From Trileptium ribeirensis (taxonomy: Eukaryota; Nematoda; Enoplea; Enoplida; Thoracostomopsidae): a stretch of DNA of 64,000 nt. The stretch covers positions 112,501 to 176,500 of the forward strand of contig JASANE010020387.1 of assembly GCA_030248225.1 (NCBI GenBank), in the 5' to 3' direction. Shown here piece after piece: positions 39,401-54,400 of the stretch; position 1 is the first letter of the stretch; every line of letters starts with the position of its first letter. The notes below the pieces were generated by a model. It saw nothing but the letters and a program-made list of their open reading frames with translations, was not told where the DNA came from and did not search any database. Made by a program: the position numbers and the translations under genes.

Positions 39401-42400
39401 ATACCACTTTTTGCAGGGCCACTTATTGATCCTCTGTAGAGTCGACGAACTCTATTTCAAGAGTATAGTTTGTCTCCATTTGCCTGGTTATGTATCGCTT
39501 CCAAGGCATCAACAATAATTGTCTATATATTGATTTTTTAGTAACTACTGAATACGATGGTTTAATTACGTCGAGTCCAACATAATTTTTTTATATTTTA
39601 TATTTTTCCCGTGGTTTTCTAGCAGTTTAGGACCGATAAACTCGATTTTTCAGCATATTATGTTGTGTAGGTAATTTTTTTAAATGATGCCCAGTGACAA
39701 TGCATATTGTCCTCGAGATTTCTAAATTAAAATATAAAACTTCAAATGATACAAACTTTTTTCGAAATAAGGTATTTAGCCCATAGTTTGACCTATATTT
39801 GCATGTTTGTGGATATTGGACAAGCAAGCATCTCTGGCTTCCAGTGGTTCTCGCGGTGTTTTGCTCTCCATTTAAGTGCACCCAAAGTATCACAATTTTT
39901 GGCATTATTCTGAACAAATTACCTCTAACTATGACTAAAATTGTGACAAAACCGCTATAAATTAAAAACTGTACACTAAAATAGGCATAATCATCGACTT
40001 AGTGTATCCCTATACCTTAAATATTGGTGCAAAATATTTTATCAAAAGAACATTGCTTGCTCATATCTCAGATTCCTAATATACCACAAAATAGAGCTGT
40101 AGAAGTTAATACAGAGTAATATCAGAAATATGGAGAAAAATACTGCTTTGTTTTAGAAGAGCTTAATGAAATTAGTAGTATATAAGAGAAAGAAATGGGT
40201 CACGGTATGGAAGCTTTACTGACATGGCCTGCTTCAGAAATTGAAAGCATCCTGCTCTGCACTGTACTTAACGTGATAGAACAGCGGCTTTTGCATTTCT
40301 CTCTCCTTGCATCTTACCCAAGAATGCACTGGAATCTCAAGTGCTGGTAAACCAAAATTTGTGCGATTTCTTTCAAGTTGTATAAAGAAGCCTACTTGAA
40401 GAGTGGAAGGTTGCTAAAATGGTGCTAGAATACTTCGTAGAGCGTCCTTGCTGTTTAGTCTGGAATTATGATTTACAGCCATGGATAGCGACATCTGTTA
40501 CTTTACACATACGTCCGTTTTATTACGCCAATAGTTTAAAGTGTTTTCAATTCGAGTACACCAAAACTTCAGTCATGACAAAAGGACTTCAAAGCTACAT
40601 CCATCGGATTCACATGTTACTTGAAATGCCCGTGACTGTATTTTCTGGCTAAGACCCTACATAAATAGCAATTTTAGTGAATCTGTAATACCTGTTTCCG
40701 AAAAAGCGATTTCTGCTTGATCGATGTTCAAATGTTTTCCAACATCGTTCTTTTACAGTTTAGCAAAATCATTACATATTGGCTGCTTTGTAAGGTTGTC
40801 TTCTCACTAGGTCGTTACACCAGCCAGACCACTGGGTCACCGGGTAACTGCCACGGCTGGGTCACGGAGTCACCTACTGGTGGCCCAGTTCCATCTCTGC
40901 AACGTGTCCATTCACAATGCCGCGAGTGTTGTTGAAGCTTTTAGCAGGTAAGGCAGTGTGTCGCTCTCAGGAAAAAGATAATTTGATATATGTGAGAAAA
41001 TTTTTTGTAAAAAGTTGACGTGCACTTGTAATATTTGACCACAGAGAACGGCCAAGTTTCCAGACGCTTGGACAAATTTTCCAGGATTTGCCAAGGATGC
41101 CGCGAGTGTTGTTGAAGCTTTTAGCAGGTAAGGCAGTGTGTCGCTCTCAGGAAAAAGATAATTTGATATATGTGAGAAAAATTTTTGTAAAAAGTTGACG
41201 TGCACTTGTAATATTTGACCACAGAGAACGGCCAAGTTTCCAGACACTTGGACAAATTTTCCAGGATTTGCCAAGATTTGTACTACGGGCTCACTAATTT
41301 TCAACATTTTACAGGACGCTACCCTATTTTCAAGGTAGTTCCACTGTGAAAATACAGTCTTTGAAGTTTAAATAAAAATTTGAAATTTTAGGATACGGTT
41401 GCCCGTATTTGGATAATTTGATATACACCATAATATTACCTGATATGGTAACCCATATCATCCCCATCACTAGCCGAAATATAGAGCAGAAAAGCAGTTT
41501 CGGAAAGAAAATTGTACGAAAAAAGCTAATATCCTGTGTTAAAATTTCTACCCGGATTAGTATTAATTTGTTCTTGCCACGAATATATAACAACCAGGTG
41601 GTCCCATGAAGAACATCTCCACTGAGAGTATGTCGACTATTTTTCTTTTTAGACAGCAACGTGTTACATTTACTAAGAAAATTAATGGGTAATTTTTTTG
41701 CTGCATAATTTATATATTTTACCTTACGTATTAGCAACATACAATAAGCCACTTACTAAATATCAGAGGTCATATACGCACTCAATGTTGAGCCTACGAT
41801 TAAAATTCAGTGTTCACACCGGGTTTTGGAAGAAGCAAAAAGCTTTAGTGCACATATGCATGTTTTTTATTGTAGGTTACCTTCGTGTGTTTATCAACTT
41901 CAGGCCCTGTGTTCGTTCGCAGATTTTCGCAATGCTTTTTGACGTCTTTTCCGCAAGATTTCTGAAAAGACGGACATTTTTCATAATAATTTATTGATGC
42001 AAGCGGTAAGTCAAAGTTATAGCATGCTGCCGCAAATTTCACAAACCAAATGTGATTTCACTACCAAATAATTTCGGTTGAAAGAACTAAGCCAACATGC
42101 TGACGTAACTTGCATTATTTCCCCCGTCCTATATTTTACAACCGAACGACTCGCTAAAAACCATGAAACATGCGGCCTATCGTTGGTCGAATTTGTGTGC
42201 TGTCCTATTATGTAAAATGCTATTTCAGCAAACATTACTTGAATTGCGGGCATTATTGATATAAATAGTACTTAGTTGCTTGCGCAGAGAAACCATCGGT
42301 TTCACTTTCATGATAACATAAATCAATATACTCCACACGCTGCATAAAGAAATTTTGCAATACATATTGTGATTTAGCTTACTTTACGCGAGATCTGTAC

Positions 42401-45400
42401 TAACACCGTATATTTTTAGGAAATGTTTGGCTATATACAACGACTGGATGAAGTAACATTTGACAAGGCAAGCACTTCGGCTATAGATTGATAAGATAAC
42501 AAATAATTACTGGTCAAGGTTAGGCTCGATGCCAGCCAACTTCCCAGTCATCAGTTATACAGCTACAACGAAAAGATGTATCCCAATTCGTTTGCATTAC
42601 TAATGAAAGCAACTAATCTGTCCATAACAGAACCTCCAGATCCCCACAAAGGTGGGGTGTGAGGGCGGGTTCTACGAGATTTCGCTCTCCGGATGCATTC
42701 AAGCAATAGGACCCCTAGGTATCTTTTGGCTTGTTTTCAGTTCAACCACCACGTTTTTCGGCCGACTAAAAATAGGCCAATTTTTACCTGCGAGGTAAAA
42801 TACGAGAGTTTTACATTATAAAACTAAAACCCCTACAATTTTTGCTTTGCGGTGTTAGAAAAAAATTTAATTGCCGTTAATCGATATGGTTTTACTATAT
42901 AGTGTATATTATAATTGTATATTTACTGTGAATCAGTTATTTGTGGTATTTTCGCGTCATTCAGCCCCCACCCCCAGAACAGTTCAAACTGGGAGAAACC
43001 GAATTTATCGCACCTCAAGTGCCAATAGTTCGGTTCTCTCAAGTATTTTGAAGGCAGTTCGGGAAAACTCGGGACGCAGTTACCCTTGCAAATCCCTCCA
43101 AGTTCCCAACACGACTCTCGAAACATCAGTTTTCAGCTAAATCCATGGTTAATTAATGTTCCTAAATCCATGTTTCCTGATTTAAACATCAATAATTATT
43201 ATATATTACATATTATTATTACTAATGTAAAGCCTAAACCCTGTATTATAGGCTGCAAATATTTGAACAGCAGTTACAAGTCCCTGAAAATACGTGAACA
43301 TATAGCACATAAAAGAAAAAATTTTATTCCCCCAACTTTGAAATTTTCCCTGAAAACCAGCATGGTGTCTCCAAAAGCTCCCTCTATTTTTCTGAAAGCT
43401 GTAAAACAGGCTAGAACAATAAATATGACTTGGCTCCTCAAACCCTTTCTACGAAAACGTTTATGAGCAAAACAGATTGACTAAATAAAATTTTTCCAAA
43501 TAGAAAGTTATTTACAACACGCATCGTGATTCCCATGTTTCAAGACAGTGTATCTATTTTAGAACAAAAATAGGTAATAGATAGTAAATTTTAGTCATTT
43601 CTGTATTTATTTCCAAACCTAATGATTGTGGTTTGTGCTATGACCATTTTTGCATGTAGCATAATGCATGCGTAGTACAAGTTTGCGGCTGCGGTATAAA
43701 ACAACTGTGCCACACCAAATGCATGCACCACGTATCGATGAATAGCTAATTTTGCTCTGTTCACTCTCGGCTCGAATTCCTAGACTTGCGATTGTTATAC
43801 ATGTTATTCCGTCTATATTGGATTGCAGAGATGGCACATAACCTCAGTATATTCATTTACAAACCACAATCGCGCTGATCGGCGGTTAAGAACATTAAAT
43901 GTAGGCAGGGAAATACGATTCGATCGATCTGCTGCAACTTAGGGAAAAGCCGTTACACCTGCACAGCCTAGCGTATCGAACATGAGACCAATATGACGCC
44001 GCGAAGAGTTTTGTTTCTGAAACATGTTGCGACTTGTCAAGAAAGTATGCTTAATTTATTACAATTTTAACAATTATTACAATTATTGTTTTAAGTGTGG
44101 TACACGAGTTACTGCAACACTACGCGATAAAACACCATAGTGTTATTACACGCCAACACAGTTATTTTATGTAACTATTTTGACAAATCGATATCTGGTT
44201 TTATTCTACCGCTAAAACACTTTATATTGCGACAAGAATACGCTACAAATATATTCAATTTTAACGAAATACCCACATACCGAGAGATTTTAACAATGTC
44301 ATTTGATAAATCATCACGGTTTACTGTAAAGCTAGAGATAAATTCATGGAATAATTTATAGCTAATATCGCAGAACAATCTGAATACACGGAAAGAAATA
44401 TACTTACAACAAAGGCGTGTGAAAATTTGTAGTCTTTCATTGACACCAACTCAAAATGGTGGACATACGACGCACACTTCGCGGTCATTTCCGATTGACC
44501 TTTGTGTTCAAGAAGGCATTGCATTACATCGAGAGAGTCGACCTCGGCGTCGGCTTTTTCAGGGCAAAACGCCTTGATTGCCGGCTTACATGCGACTGAC
44601 AAAGCACGGTTAAGTCTAACATCCTTTGATTCCATTTCGGTAAATTCACGAACGGCATCTTTGCACTGTTTCTGAAATACGACGGCTATCAAGACTATCA
44701 GCAAAATTTCCTGCACCGTATGTTGCATCAGCAATAGACGAAAAATTCGCGTTTAAACATCTGGCTTCTCGAAAATAAGAAAGTTACGAGATCCCCAGCT
44801 CAGAACTGAGGGAAAAAACAGCTTTTTGGGCAGTTTTAGGAGCAAATGCCAACTTTAATTTAAATTTGCCAATAAAACTTTCAAAATGTTCCCCAATTTG
44901 CTCAGTTATAATCTTAACGCCAACTAGAAAAGTTTTGCGGTTTAGCTGCAAACATACTTTCTCCAGGTAAATTTTTCTTGTTGCTCGACTAAAACATTAA
45001 CGAATGCTCCTCTGTTAGACTAACCAATATGCCAAATTTTACGGCTAAAATAAAATGCCCAAATTTTCCTTGCATTTCATTCGTACACTTGTCTATCCAC
45101 AGAAGATCCCCGAGAATTATGAAGCTCACACCAACATTTTGACGGTTCCTCCCAAGACAGGCCCCGGAGTAAATTTTGGCTTACCCTAGGTCATCCCCAA
45201 ATATTTTCTTGTGACGCCAAAAATAATCGTCTTAACAAAAACGGTTACAGCAGAATTCAATATTACTGCTTATATTTCAACTATTTTTCATTAAATCCTA
45301 AGTAAAATGAAGTGTCGCCTGCATAAATGTGCATTTACAGTAGATACATGATATGTAAAAACAACAATATTGATGTTGTAAATACATGAAAAACGCTATA

Positions 45401-48400
45401 AAACGGCATTGCAAGACCCCAAGTTGACCTGCGGTGCACAGATAGCTTTCAGCTAACCTGAGTGGAATACCACCAGGTAGTTTCGGCTCCGCCAATTTGG
45501 AGTTGAGGGCCCCGGTTCGAAGCCCCTGGGTAGAAATTTTAGTCCTCTGCAGAGGCCATGGCATTAGACAAGACTATGTTCCTCCATTAAAAACAAACAG
45601 CAGTTCATGATATACATGTGAGTAACATCACATTACAAAATTAGCACATACACTCATAGTATCTTTGTCGTAGTTTCGCTGAAGACACATTATTTCTTCG
45701 CCCGGCTCTTCAGTTTTGTCCGAACACATTGACGCCAATTCCAGAATGCAATTATCTTCAATTTGCGGCATTAGCCGGACACTCACGGCGCGTTCATGCA
45801 TTACACGCCGAACCTAAAAAATTAAAGCACTTTAAAACTTTGCAGAATATCATTTGATATTAGCTACGCCTAAATTACTGTGACAATTCTGTAGTTACGT
45901 TGTATTTGTGATGGATCTGGACTTCCGCATCATGTCACAGCACAAATGCTACTTGCAACCGAGTTAAAAAACACAATCTGCTCGCTCCTTCACAAATATA
46001 CAACTTAACAAGTATAAAACTGTATGAGCGCTCACACATTTTATAAGAGAGCGTAGGCTGTTCAACTACATTTATCGTTTCCTATACAATACTATCATTG
46101 CATATAGCTGTGGTAATATTTTAAAAGGTGAAACTCGAGGGTTGCAACGTCAGAGCCACATTGTTGTTATGTTTAGTGCACAAGTGTCATTACTGCTACA
46201 TCCAACTTTTCTGTTTGAAAAAAATTATGAAATATAATGAAATCTATGTATTTCTCCAAGAATGTCATACAAAGCTCTAGTGATCACAAGCGTTCCACCT
46301 TTTGAGTAACGCATTCCGGTTGCTCTGACGAAAATTTTGGAACGTCCGCCGCGGTGTCGCACTTGATGTATATATAGAAAATTTTTTTAGCAACATTCTC
46401 AACACTAGTAAATCAGAATACCCGGTACCTCTAAAAATAAAGGAATGTGTTGAATGTTGGTGTTTATGTTATTTGCCTGTGTAGACCATGATAAACCGTC
46501 GTGCCGTATTATGCAAAAGAACTGTTTGTCCAAAACCATGATTTAAGAAAAGGGATTTTACAGGTTTTTACTTATACAGTGATGGACAAAAATAACTGCA
46601 GGTGTGGAAGAAGGGTGAAATTTGTCCAGCTCTTCAACATGTGGACGGACGAAGTTGCGTCTCGACACGGACGAACTCAATTTCGTCCGTCTTCTGCGTA
46701 ATTGCTTTTCATATATACAGATTTTTGTAATATAAAAATGATGTGAAACTTATAAGCAAAAATATATATCTATATATAGGGATATCTATGCCTACAGAAT
46801 AGGAGAAACATCTGTAGCTATTATCCGGGGTGAAGGGGCCTGGTTAGAAACTGCGGCCACCGAATTTTGCTAAGGGGTATGAACTGGGGCCCTGGCTTAA
46901 ACTAGGGGTCGAAATTGAAAATTTTCAAAATTTAATATTGTTTAGCGAAAACCCTAAAATTGTTAATAAATAGGCTTAGAAACGGTGCAAAAACGTGTTT
47001 ACCGAGGTCAAAAGTAACTTTTCAACCAATTTTTGCTGAAGTTAGTTAAATTTTTAACTTCGGAAAGGGATTTTTGTAATTTTGTAAATTTTTTGTCATC
47101 TAAGGGGTTTTTGACGGGGGATATCAAAGATTTTGCCAGGTGGCGCTCGTTTCCTGCCAGGGTCCAACGAAAAATACCAAAAGGTCCCATCCCCGTCACT
47201 TTGGAGAAGACAGAGTTACAGATTTCCCAACTTGTTGTGGGCGGAACACATCATCAGGAAGAATTTTAAGCACGCATTATGCGACACGGGATTGAATATT
47301 TCGCAGTTTAGATAAAAGATTAAGTTTTGTCAGTATATATGGGTTGTCGTATTCATATAATCTAAGATCTTAAGGAACAGTCAAACTTTTAGCAACAATA
47401 ACTCTTTACGATCCTACAGTTATCTTCATAAAATTAGCGAGTTTTGAAACGTACCTCGCGAGCACATTGCGGACCAAGTTCGTCTTTTGCATGCTCTTTA
47501 TTTTTAATGGAATCATCGTCGTCATCTTCGTCTGTATCGTCGTCGTCATCATCATCATCGTCGTCAAGTACAGCATGTCGATAGAGACACGGCAGAACCG
47601 TGCCACTGGCGTCAGGTCCCGGTAGTTGTTTGCCGTCCGTGTTTAATTGTCCACCTGCATTCCACCATTGTTCATTAGCATTGCAAAGCCGAACTGCGTC
47701 CTACAATATGAATATGCACTGTCTAGCCGGAGATGCCGGATTCGTGCATTTCATGTAAAATTTGGATCGCATAATCGAGAAAGATGCCTTAAAAATGGAA
47801 TTATGTGAATTCAGTTTTGCGAAAATGTGTGCCAGCCTACAACGCCCCACAAAACAATAATTTTTAAGAATACGCTACACATAAAGTAACGGGTATGCAT
47901 TACTAAAACAGTTAGAATATTGCAATAAAAACGTAATTGCATTTACCGTTGCACAAGCCTTAAACAATCGATTGTCAAGCGTAAAATCTCGCGCCATGAA
48001 ATATTGAATTTCGAGCAGACGTTGCTCACAATCGTTCGACACTTGCTCAGACTCGATATTATCCATGAGACATGATATCATCTGCAAAAATAGAATATAC
48101 TAGTAACACGTAAACGTGGGTGACGGAGGCATGGTGGTTAACAATCGGCCGAGTCATTCAAAAGTTATAACACACTTAATAATTTTTCACTCATTTTTAA
48201 GAGACTTTGCTTAATTTTAAGAGAATTTATAAAGGTAAGTAGATCACTCGTATACAGCCTTTTAGAAAACGTGAAGGTACATGTTATGTCAAAAAATGAC
48301 CGAGATAGCACGAACGGTTGTCGAGATATGATGAACTTAGGTTTCCCTAAGTCAATTTTAAGAGAATTTGCTTAATTTTTAAAGAAAGAGATGAAATACG

Positions 48401-51400
48401 TCAATCAGCTATATACAGCTGTTTAGAAAACGTGAAAATACATTTTATGTAAAAAAATCGCCGAAATAGCACGAACGATTGTCGAGATGCGGTGAAAAAG
48501 CTGAAAAAATGGCAAAAATCCCTAAGTTTGAGCAACATTTGCTTAATTTTGAGTATAAAGCAATTTTCGTAGAAAAAAGTGCTCAAAGAAAGGGCACTCC
48601 GCAAGAGAATATGCAACACGAAGAAAAAAAATTTCTAAAATCGGCCCAGGCGCTCAACCTGCAGACCTGTCTGTGACAAACAAAAAAAAAGTCACAGAGA
48701 AAATTGAAATTTTGCGTCTAGTATATTGATATATATAAAGTTAAATGTACGCCTCCGGCTGCGACACGCCACCTTCGGTGGCTCGTCTTGCCTCCGTCAA
48801 TAAACATGTTGGTCCAAATACTATATTTATATTATTTATATACGAACATAGCAATTAACACACAGGGTAAGTACAAGTATTGCAAACGTTACACCTTAAA
48901 ACGTATTGAACAGAAAATTTTGTACAACCTGAAACGACGATAACATTCGCTAATATGATATTAAAACTGTCGAAACTATATAACTTAAAAATTTCCACGG
49001 CACATAATTGTTATTACCGCACTAAGTGAAATATGTTATAATCATTTTTTCGTTCCCAATAGACTAGACACTGTAGCCTTTAATACTTGCTTTTTGAGAG
49101 TTATGAGTACTAAAAAGCGTGCACAAGAGAAAAGTCCGAAATCTGTTTGAGCCCTAATGATACACTATTTTAAATGTGATACGAGTGTGCGGTCTTATCC
49201 CACAATTCTGGGGTCAAAATTCGTTGAACCCCCAGTTTTGAGAGGATAAATGAGACAATGGTCTGAGGGATACGTACGTCAGTTCACCAGTTTGAGAGGT
49301 ATAGTCGGTTAAACCGATAGCAGTTGTCCAATGGCCCCCTTCAAACTAGGGGTCAATGAGCTTTAGACCCCTCTCCAGAAAAAATGAGGCCATGACACCT
49401 AAGGTTGGTTTACATTACAATACAAGGAGGTGTCATACTCTTTCACTATTAAATCGTGCCAATGCCGTTAACGCTACAGAAAGATGTCCGAAAATATTAC
49501 GGCTGAAATGTAGCGAGCACAGACGAAAAAACTTTTTCTATATCAGAATTCAGCTTTGGAGATTATAAAGTAGCTGTTATTCAAGATTTCCGTTAGATTG
49601 GGGCTCTAATCTTGCTTAGTGCCCCTTGCAACAACATCAAAAAGCTAATTTCTTGTTTGCCGGCAATGCATGACGTGCTAATACTGTTAAACCCGCCTAT
49701 ATTTTTGTGTGTTGCTACCCCTGCGGGATACTGCAAGATCTGCCGAATGCAATAAAAACGTTTGTATTTGCGGGACATGCATCCAATACCGCAAGTGGTA
49801 GGACCTACAAGGTTGAGACTACTGACGCTTGAAACTATTACAATTTTTCACGGAATTCATATTTTTGGCATTTCCTGATGATTTCCGTAACGTGGATATT
49901 AATGTATTACCGAAGTTTTATTGCCTTTCTGAAACTTTGATGGCGGCCGAGGAAGCTCAAATTTCAAATAGTCACAGAAAGCAGAATAGTCACAGTCGCT
50001 CCGTCAGTTGCTATTAGAACATAGCAGATATTAAATAACAAAGATAAAAATACCGATATACGTTATAGCGACATCTCCGTGCATATAAAAACATGTTAAA
50101 TATAAAGTATAAGCCCTATGTCCAAAGTCCGTATGCTTAGGTGGTCACTGCGTAAATTGTCCAGGCGAGAGAGACGTAAATTTTTGCAAATGTTGGAATT
50201 TGCATAGAAACTCATAGCTGGCTTTTCCCAAGTGGGGGTAGGAGAAATAGTTCGTGCCTGTCAATTTTCGATGCACCGGGTCAAAATTTTTGTCAGGTAG
50301 GAACACCCCAGTGGATAAAAGACCAGACAAATTATTTTTACAAAACTCCCTTTCTGAACAATAAAAAATCCATCAATTCCAGTAAAAAATAGGTCGAAAA
50401 ATTGGTTTTATGCTTATTAGAGACGTTACTTTGCCCACTTCTGAGTCTATTTATCACAATTTCTAGCGTTTTCTGCTGAAAAACACCCATTTTTGAAAAT
50501 TTCAATAAGTCCGTTATGTAGTTGAACCACTTCGGGCGTTCACGGCTTTGTTGTGGTTCCTGAATACAGCGCCAGATCCAAAAATGATAGATGTCCGGTT
50601 GTGACGCCAGTATTCCACAAAATTCTATCGCTGCATCTGAGATTTTAATCATTTCTTCCATAAACAGTGTCAACAATAATACTTTATGACTCTTTTTATA
50701 ATGTGCATCATTGTTTCGTCCGTAAATCAACTTTTGTATATGTAGGCGACTACGGGTTCGGTTCATTCATCGTGATTAGATGCCGGTACCGTACCACCTG
50801 CGTCGTATTTACTACCTACTCTTAATGAAAACAAGAGCATTTTTTCTATCCTATTATTGTTTGTTTTCTACCATTTCTTCATTTATTCGTCCGACGGCTG
50901 CCCTGGCAGTATTGAAACCCTGCTGAGTCCACCTTCTTAGTATCCTTCGTAACATGGTTTATCTTTTCCTTTCCCACTAACCTACAATGACCATGAACCC
51001 ACCACGCAGTTTATGGTTGCCGTTCTTTGCTATGTCAATCAGCACTCAGCAGTGACCGTTCTTAATGTATTAAGTAAAAAATTTCAATTTTGCCATCGTC
51101 TATGATATTGATATCGTTATTTTTGAAACATAGGGATAATCAGCCAATTCATAGCTACTAGTTGAAAGATAAATACGAAACGTTAAAAATTATAAAAATG
51201 ACACTTACATCAATTTCGGATGTTTTGCTCCTGTCGCAAACCGTATCAATTGCAACCTGACAGTCACGTGCCAATACTGGGTCTGCACGATAGTCCTGAC
51301 CGATGTTCGCCATCTAAATAAGTAAATATTTTGGCAAAAAATATGACATATGGGATATGTACACGGAATCCCAGACTACGGGTAACATAGAACAATGTGG

Positions 51401-54400
51401 GAAACATAAGAAACAGCGACACGAAGAGAAAAACAATAGCCATTGCGGCACAATGTCGTACAGATATCACAACAATCTTCTAAACCTCATGAAATTGCAA
51501 CTTCATCAAACGACATTATAGTTAAAAGCAACCAAATTGGATCATAGTTTAAGCTTGCATATCTATAGAACCTTACCGCTTTCAGGATATCAACTGAAAT
51601 CTAGAACATGCCTTAACAATATCCCTCAACGCAGCAGTACACTGTGCGCCAAATCCTTCTGCTTTAGGGTCTGCTTCCATATCTTCCATTGCTTTCATCA
51701 GACAGTGCATCGTCTCACCCTCTCGCTGGACCGTACCACCACAGTGATCTTCGATTTCGGTCGTACAATGGAGAACGATCTCGGGTGCAATACGATAGTC
51801 AGACATCAGCATCCTGCGGTTTTCGGTTACCTGGAATAAGAAAAACTTGCGTCAAAAAATTGATAATAGAGGTGAATTAGTGACGACAACCTATTTACTA
51901 CTGCTATTTTAAGTAACCTAGGATAATCTTGGATTAGTGCAATGTCATCAATTGTTCAAAATAGCGTGTTGAAACATGTATATATAGTATAGTTACATGT
52001 TTAATTTTTAGGTGTCGATCTTTCTTGCCGTGTATGGAGCTGATAATGTTCTCCGTTCTCCAACCAGAAATTAATTGGGCCGTTTGCGGATGCGAGTTTT
52101 TATATATAGCGATCAGCTTGCTTGAGTCTTTATAAATTTCTCCATATTTCGTGTTGATATGTAGCTTTCATCGTGGCATGCTATTGTAAACATTGCAACA
52201 AGCCAAACTTAGATTATGTGTGTCACCGTAAAAACCCAATAATGGACGCTGTCAAAATTCACCGCTATCCGGCTACTTAAAATTCTCCACTCTGCACATT
52301 TTACGCACTACGCTCGGAATTTAATAACATGTAAAAATAGATTATAATAGCGGGAAAACAGATATATATATATTCGACAATGAAACTGGTTATTTGTATA
52401 TATTCGATAACATAGAAATTTTGCTGCATGTGCGAAGCTATGATAACATTGACCGAGTGTTTAAATTTCCGAAACTCAAGAATCACAACATAAGATACAA
52501 GGAGACAAAAGTGGCATATCCTAGATACAACCAGAAACATTTTTGAAAAAGGGCACGGGTGTCAACAATACTAACATATATATTACTTGTACTTCTCTAT
52601 TTAACCTACTAAGTTTTGCTGTTTTTAGGTCGAGTATATTTGATGTCTCTACAAAATACCTGTGTGCGATGGGGTCGACACTGGCGTGGCTAAGGTTTAC
52701 GTAGGGATTTCGAAAATCAAGTGGCTCCCCTCCGTGCAGAGGTCTGTTGTTATGGTTATTGAATAAGTATAATAAGACATATGAATATAATCTAAAAATT
52801 TACATGCTTTCTCCTGAAGGATTTATCCGATTTTTCCTAAGAAAGCTACATCGAGTAAAATATTACACCGCTTGCACATATATTTGAACAGTCTTTTTTG
52901 AACGGGTGCTTACCAAAACGTTTGGTTACATGGTACTATCGTTGAAAAGGGTGACCCATCAGATCATCAAAAGTACGGACTTATTTCTCTGCTATCAATG
53001 TGCGCCGATGAAAAATATTGTAGCATTAGCATACCCTTTAAAAAGACAGCTAGTGATCAGCAATTTAATCAATCTATCTCAACACGGATTTTTCAAAAGG
53101 AATTCCAATTGCACCCATTTGCTTCAGAGTAAAATGGAACAGTCAACAACATTCGAATCTGGTGGATCAGTTGATATAATTTACATAGATTATGCGAAGG
53201 CTTTTGACACTGCGTAACAGTAACGCTAAGTTGTTAAAAGCATTTTTTTTGCATACGGTATTCTAAGACCAGCTTTAAATTGGTTTAGGGACTTCCTGTG
53301 TTAAATTCAACCAGTAGCCTGTCTTATCGTCGTGGTGTGAATTATAAGTGTTGAATATTTAATTAAGTGAGATGTGCATAGCTATGTTGCATGGCTGTTT
53401 ATTGTGAATACTTATTACGAGGTTTCAAACAGTTTCCTGGGCCCCTTGAAAATCTCTAGAGAAACAACAGCAATCGATTAAAACCGCTATACGGCATAAA
53501 TGTCTAAAGTCCGTTGGCTTTTGTGGTTGTGGGCTGGGGGAGGTCGTCAGGGGGAAAAATTTTGAAATTTTAAGCAACTCAAAAATTTCCTCCGGTTTTT
53601 TCGATTTATTTATCCGAATTTTTCCTCAATTTTTGTTACTTATCACCATATTTTGCAATTCTCGCTAAAGTTTTCCGAGCGGATTCGGCGTGCGGCGGAA
53701 GAAAGGGTCATGCCGAACCTACAGTGGAAGTAAATAAGGGTTGTTGGGGGAGTGTCCGGGATGAAATAAATCGAAGCCTATCGCTTTACGCCCTCTGGCA
53801 GCACATTTCAGAACCTTTTAGAAATTCCTTCCTATGATCAAAAAGACTGAAAATTTCGGAATTATTTATAAATTATATATGCATTTCAGGGAAAATTATA
53901 ATTTCGCGATCCCCTTTTACGTTAAAGGGACGTTTGTCTGTACATAGGTATTGAACATAGCACCCACAACTGTTTTCATCGGATTTTACAACGTTGAAAA
54001 CGTTTAAATCCATTCTAGCTCTCTTGCAATAAATGCTACATTTGATTTAATCTTCCAACGTTTAGTATTTTTAGCCACAGCAGCGTCCATACGGATGACA
54101 TATCGGACACAGGAACTGAGCTATGAAATCAAAATGTTCAGTATGTTGAATTCTACAAACCAATCGTTTACAACACCCCAGCAAGAAAGATATGACAAAA
54201 TTTTGGAATTTTATTTTTTGGGTGATATTTTTAACTGCGGTTATAGCTGGAAAACGTCAAAAAGCTTATATATATGTTCATCCAGCAAAGCTGTAGCTCT
54301 CGATCAGAGGATTCATCATGATGGTTGTAATTTTTGTGATACGACGTCCATGAGTTGTTAAAATTTTGAAATGTATGTGGCATTGATGATATTAATTTAA

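Noticed and set aside
39627..39917. Minus-strand frame containing CLLVQYPQTCKY and NYGLNTLFRKK, resembling GLG1 blocks
   Set aside because: The spacing between the Cys residues and the N-Y-G-L block is far too short for the family, and no matching splice phase exists.
40207..40353. Short plus-strand ATG frame (about 47 codons) with an overlapping open frame on the other strand
   Set aside because: Too short, no motif, and no splice or element context.
42628..42676. Short GC-rich inverted repeat, considered as an RNA gene
   Set aside because: The stem is short and imperfect and does not fit any tRNA or small RNA pattern I know.
43086..43466. A 126-codon plus-strand open frame in a GLG1 intron
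   Set aside because: It needs a non-ATG start, is rich in residues typical of translated AT-rich DNA, and shows no recognised motif.
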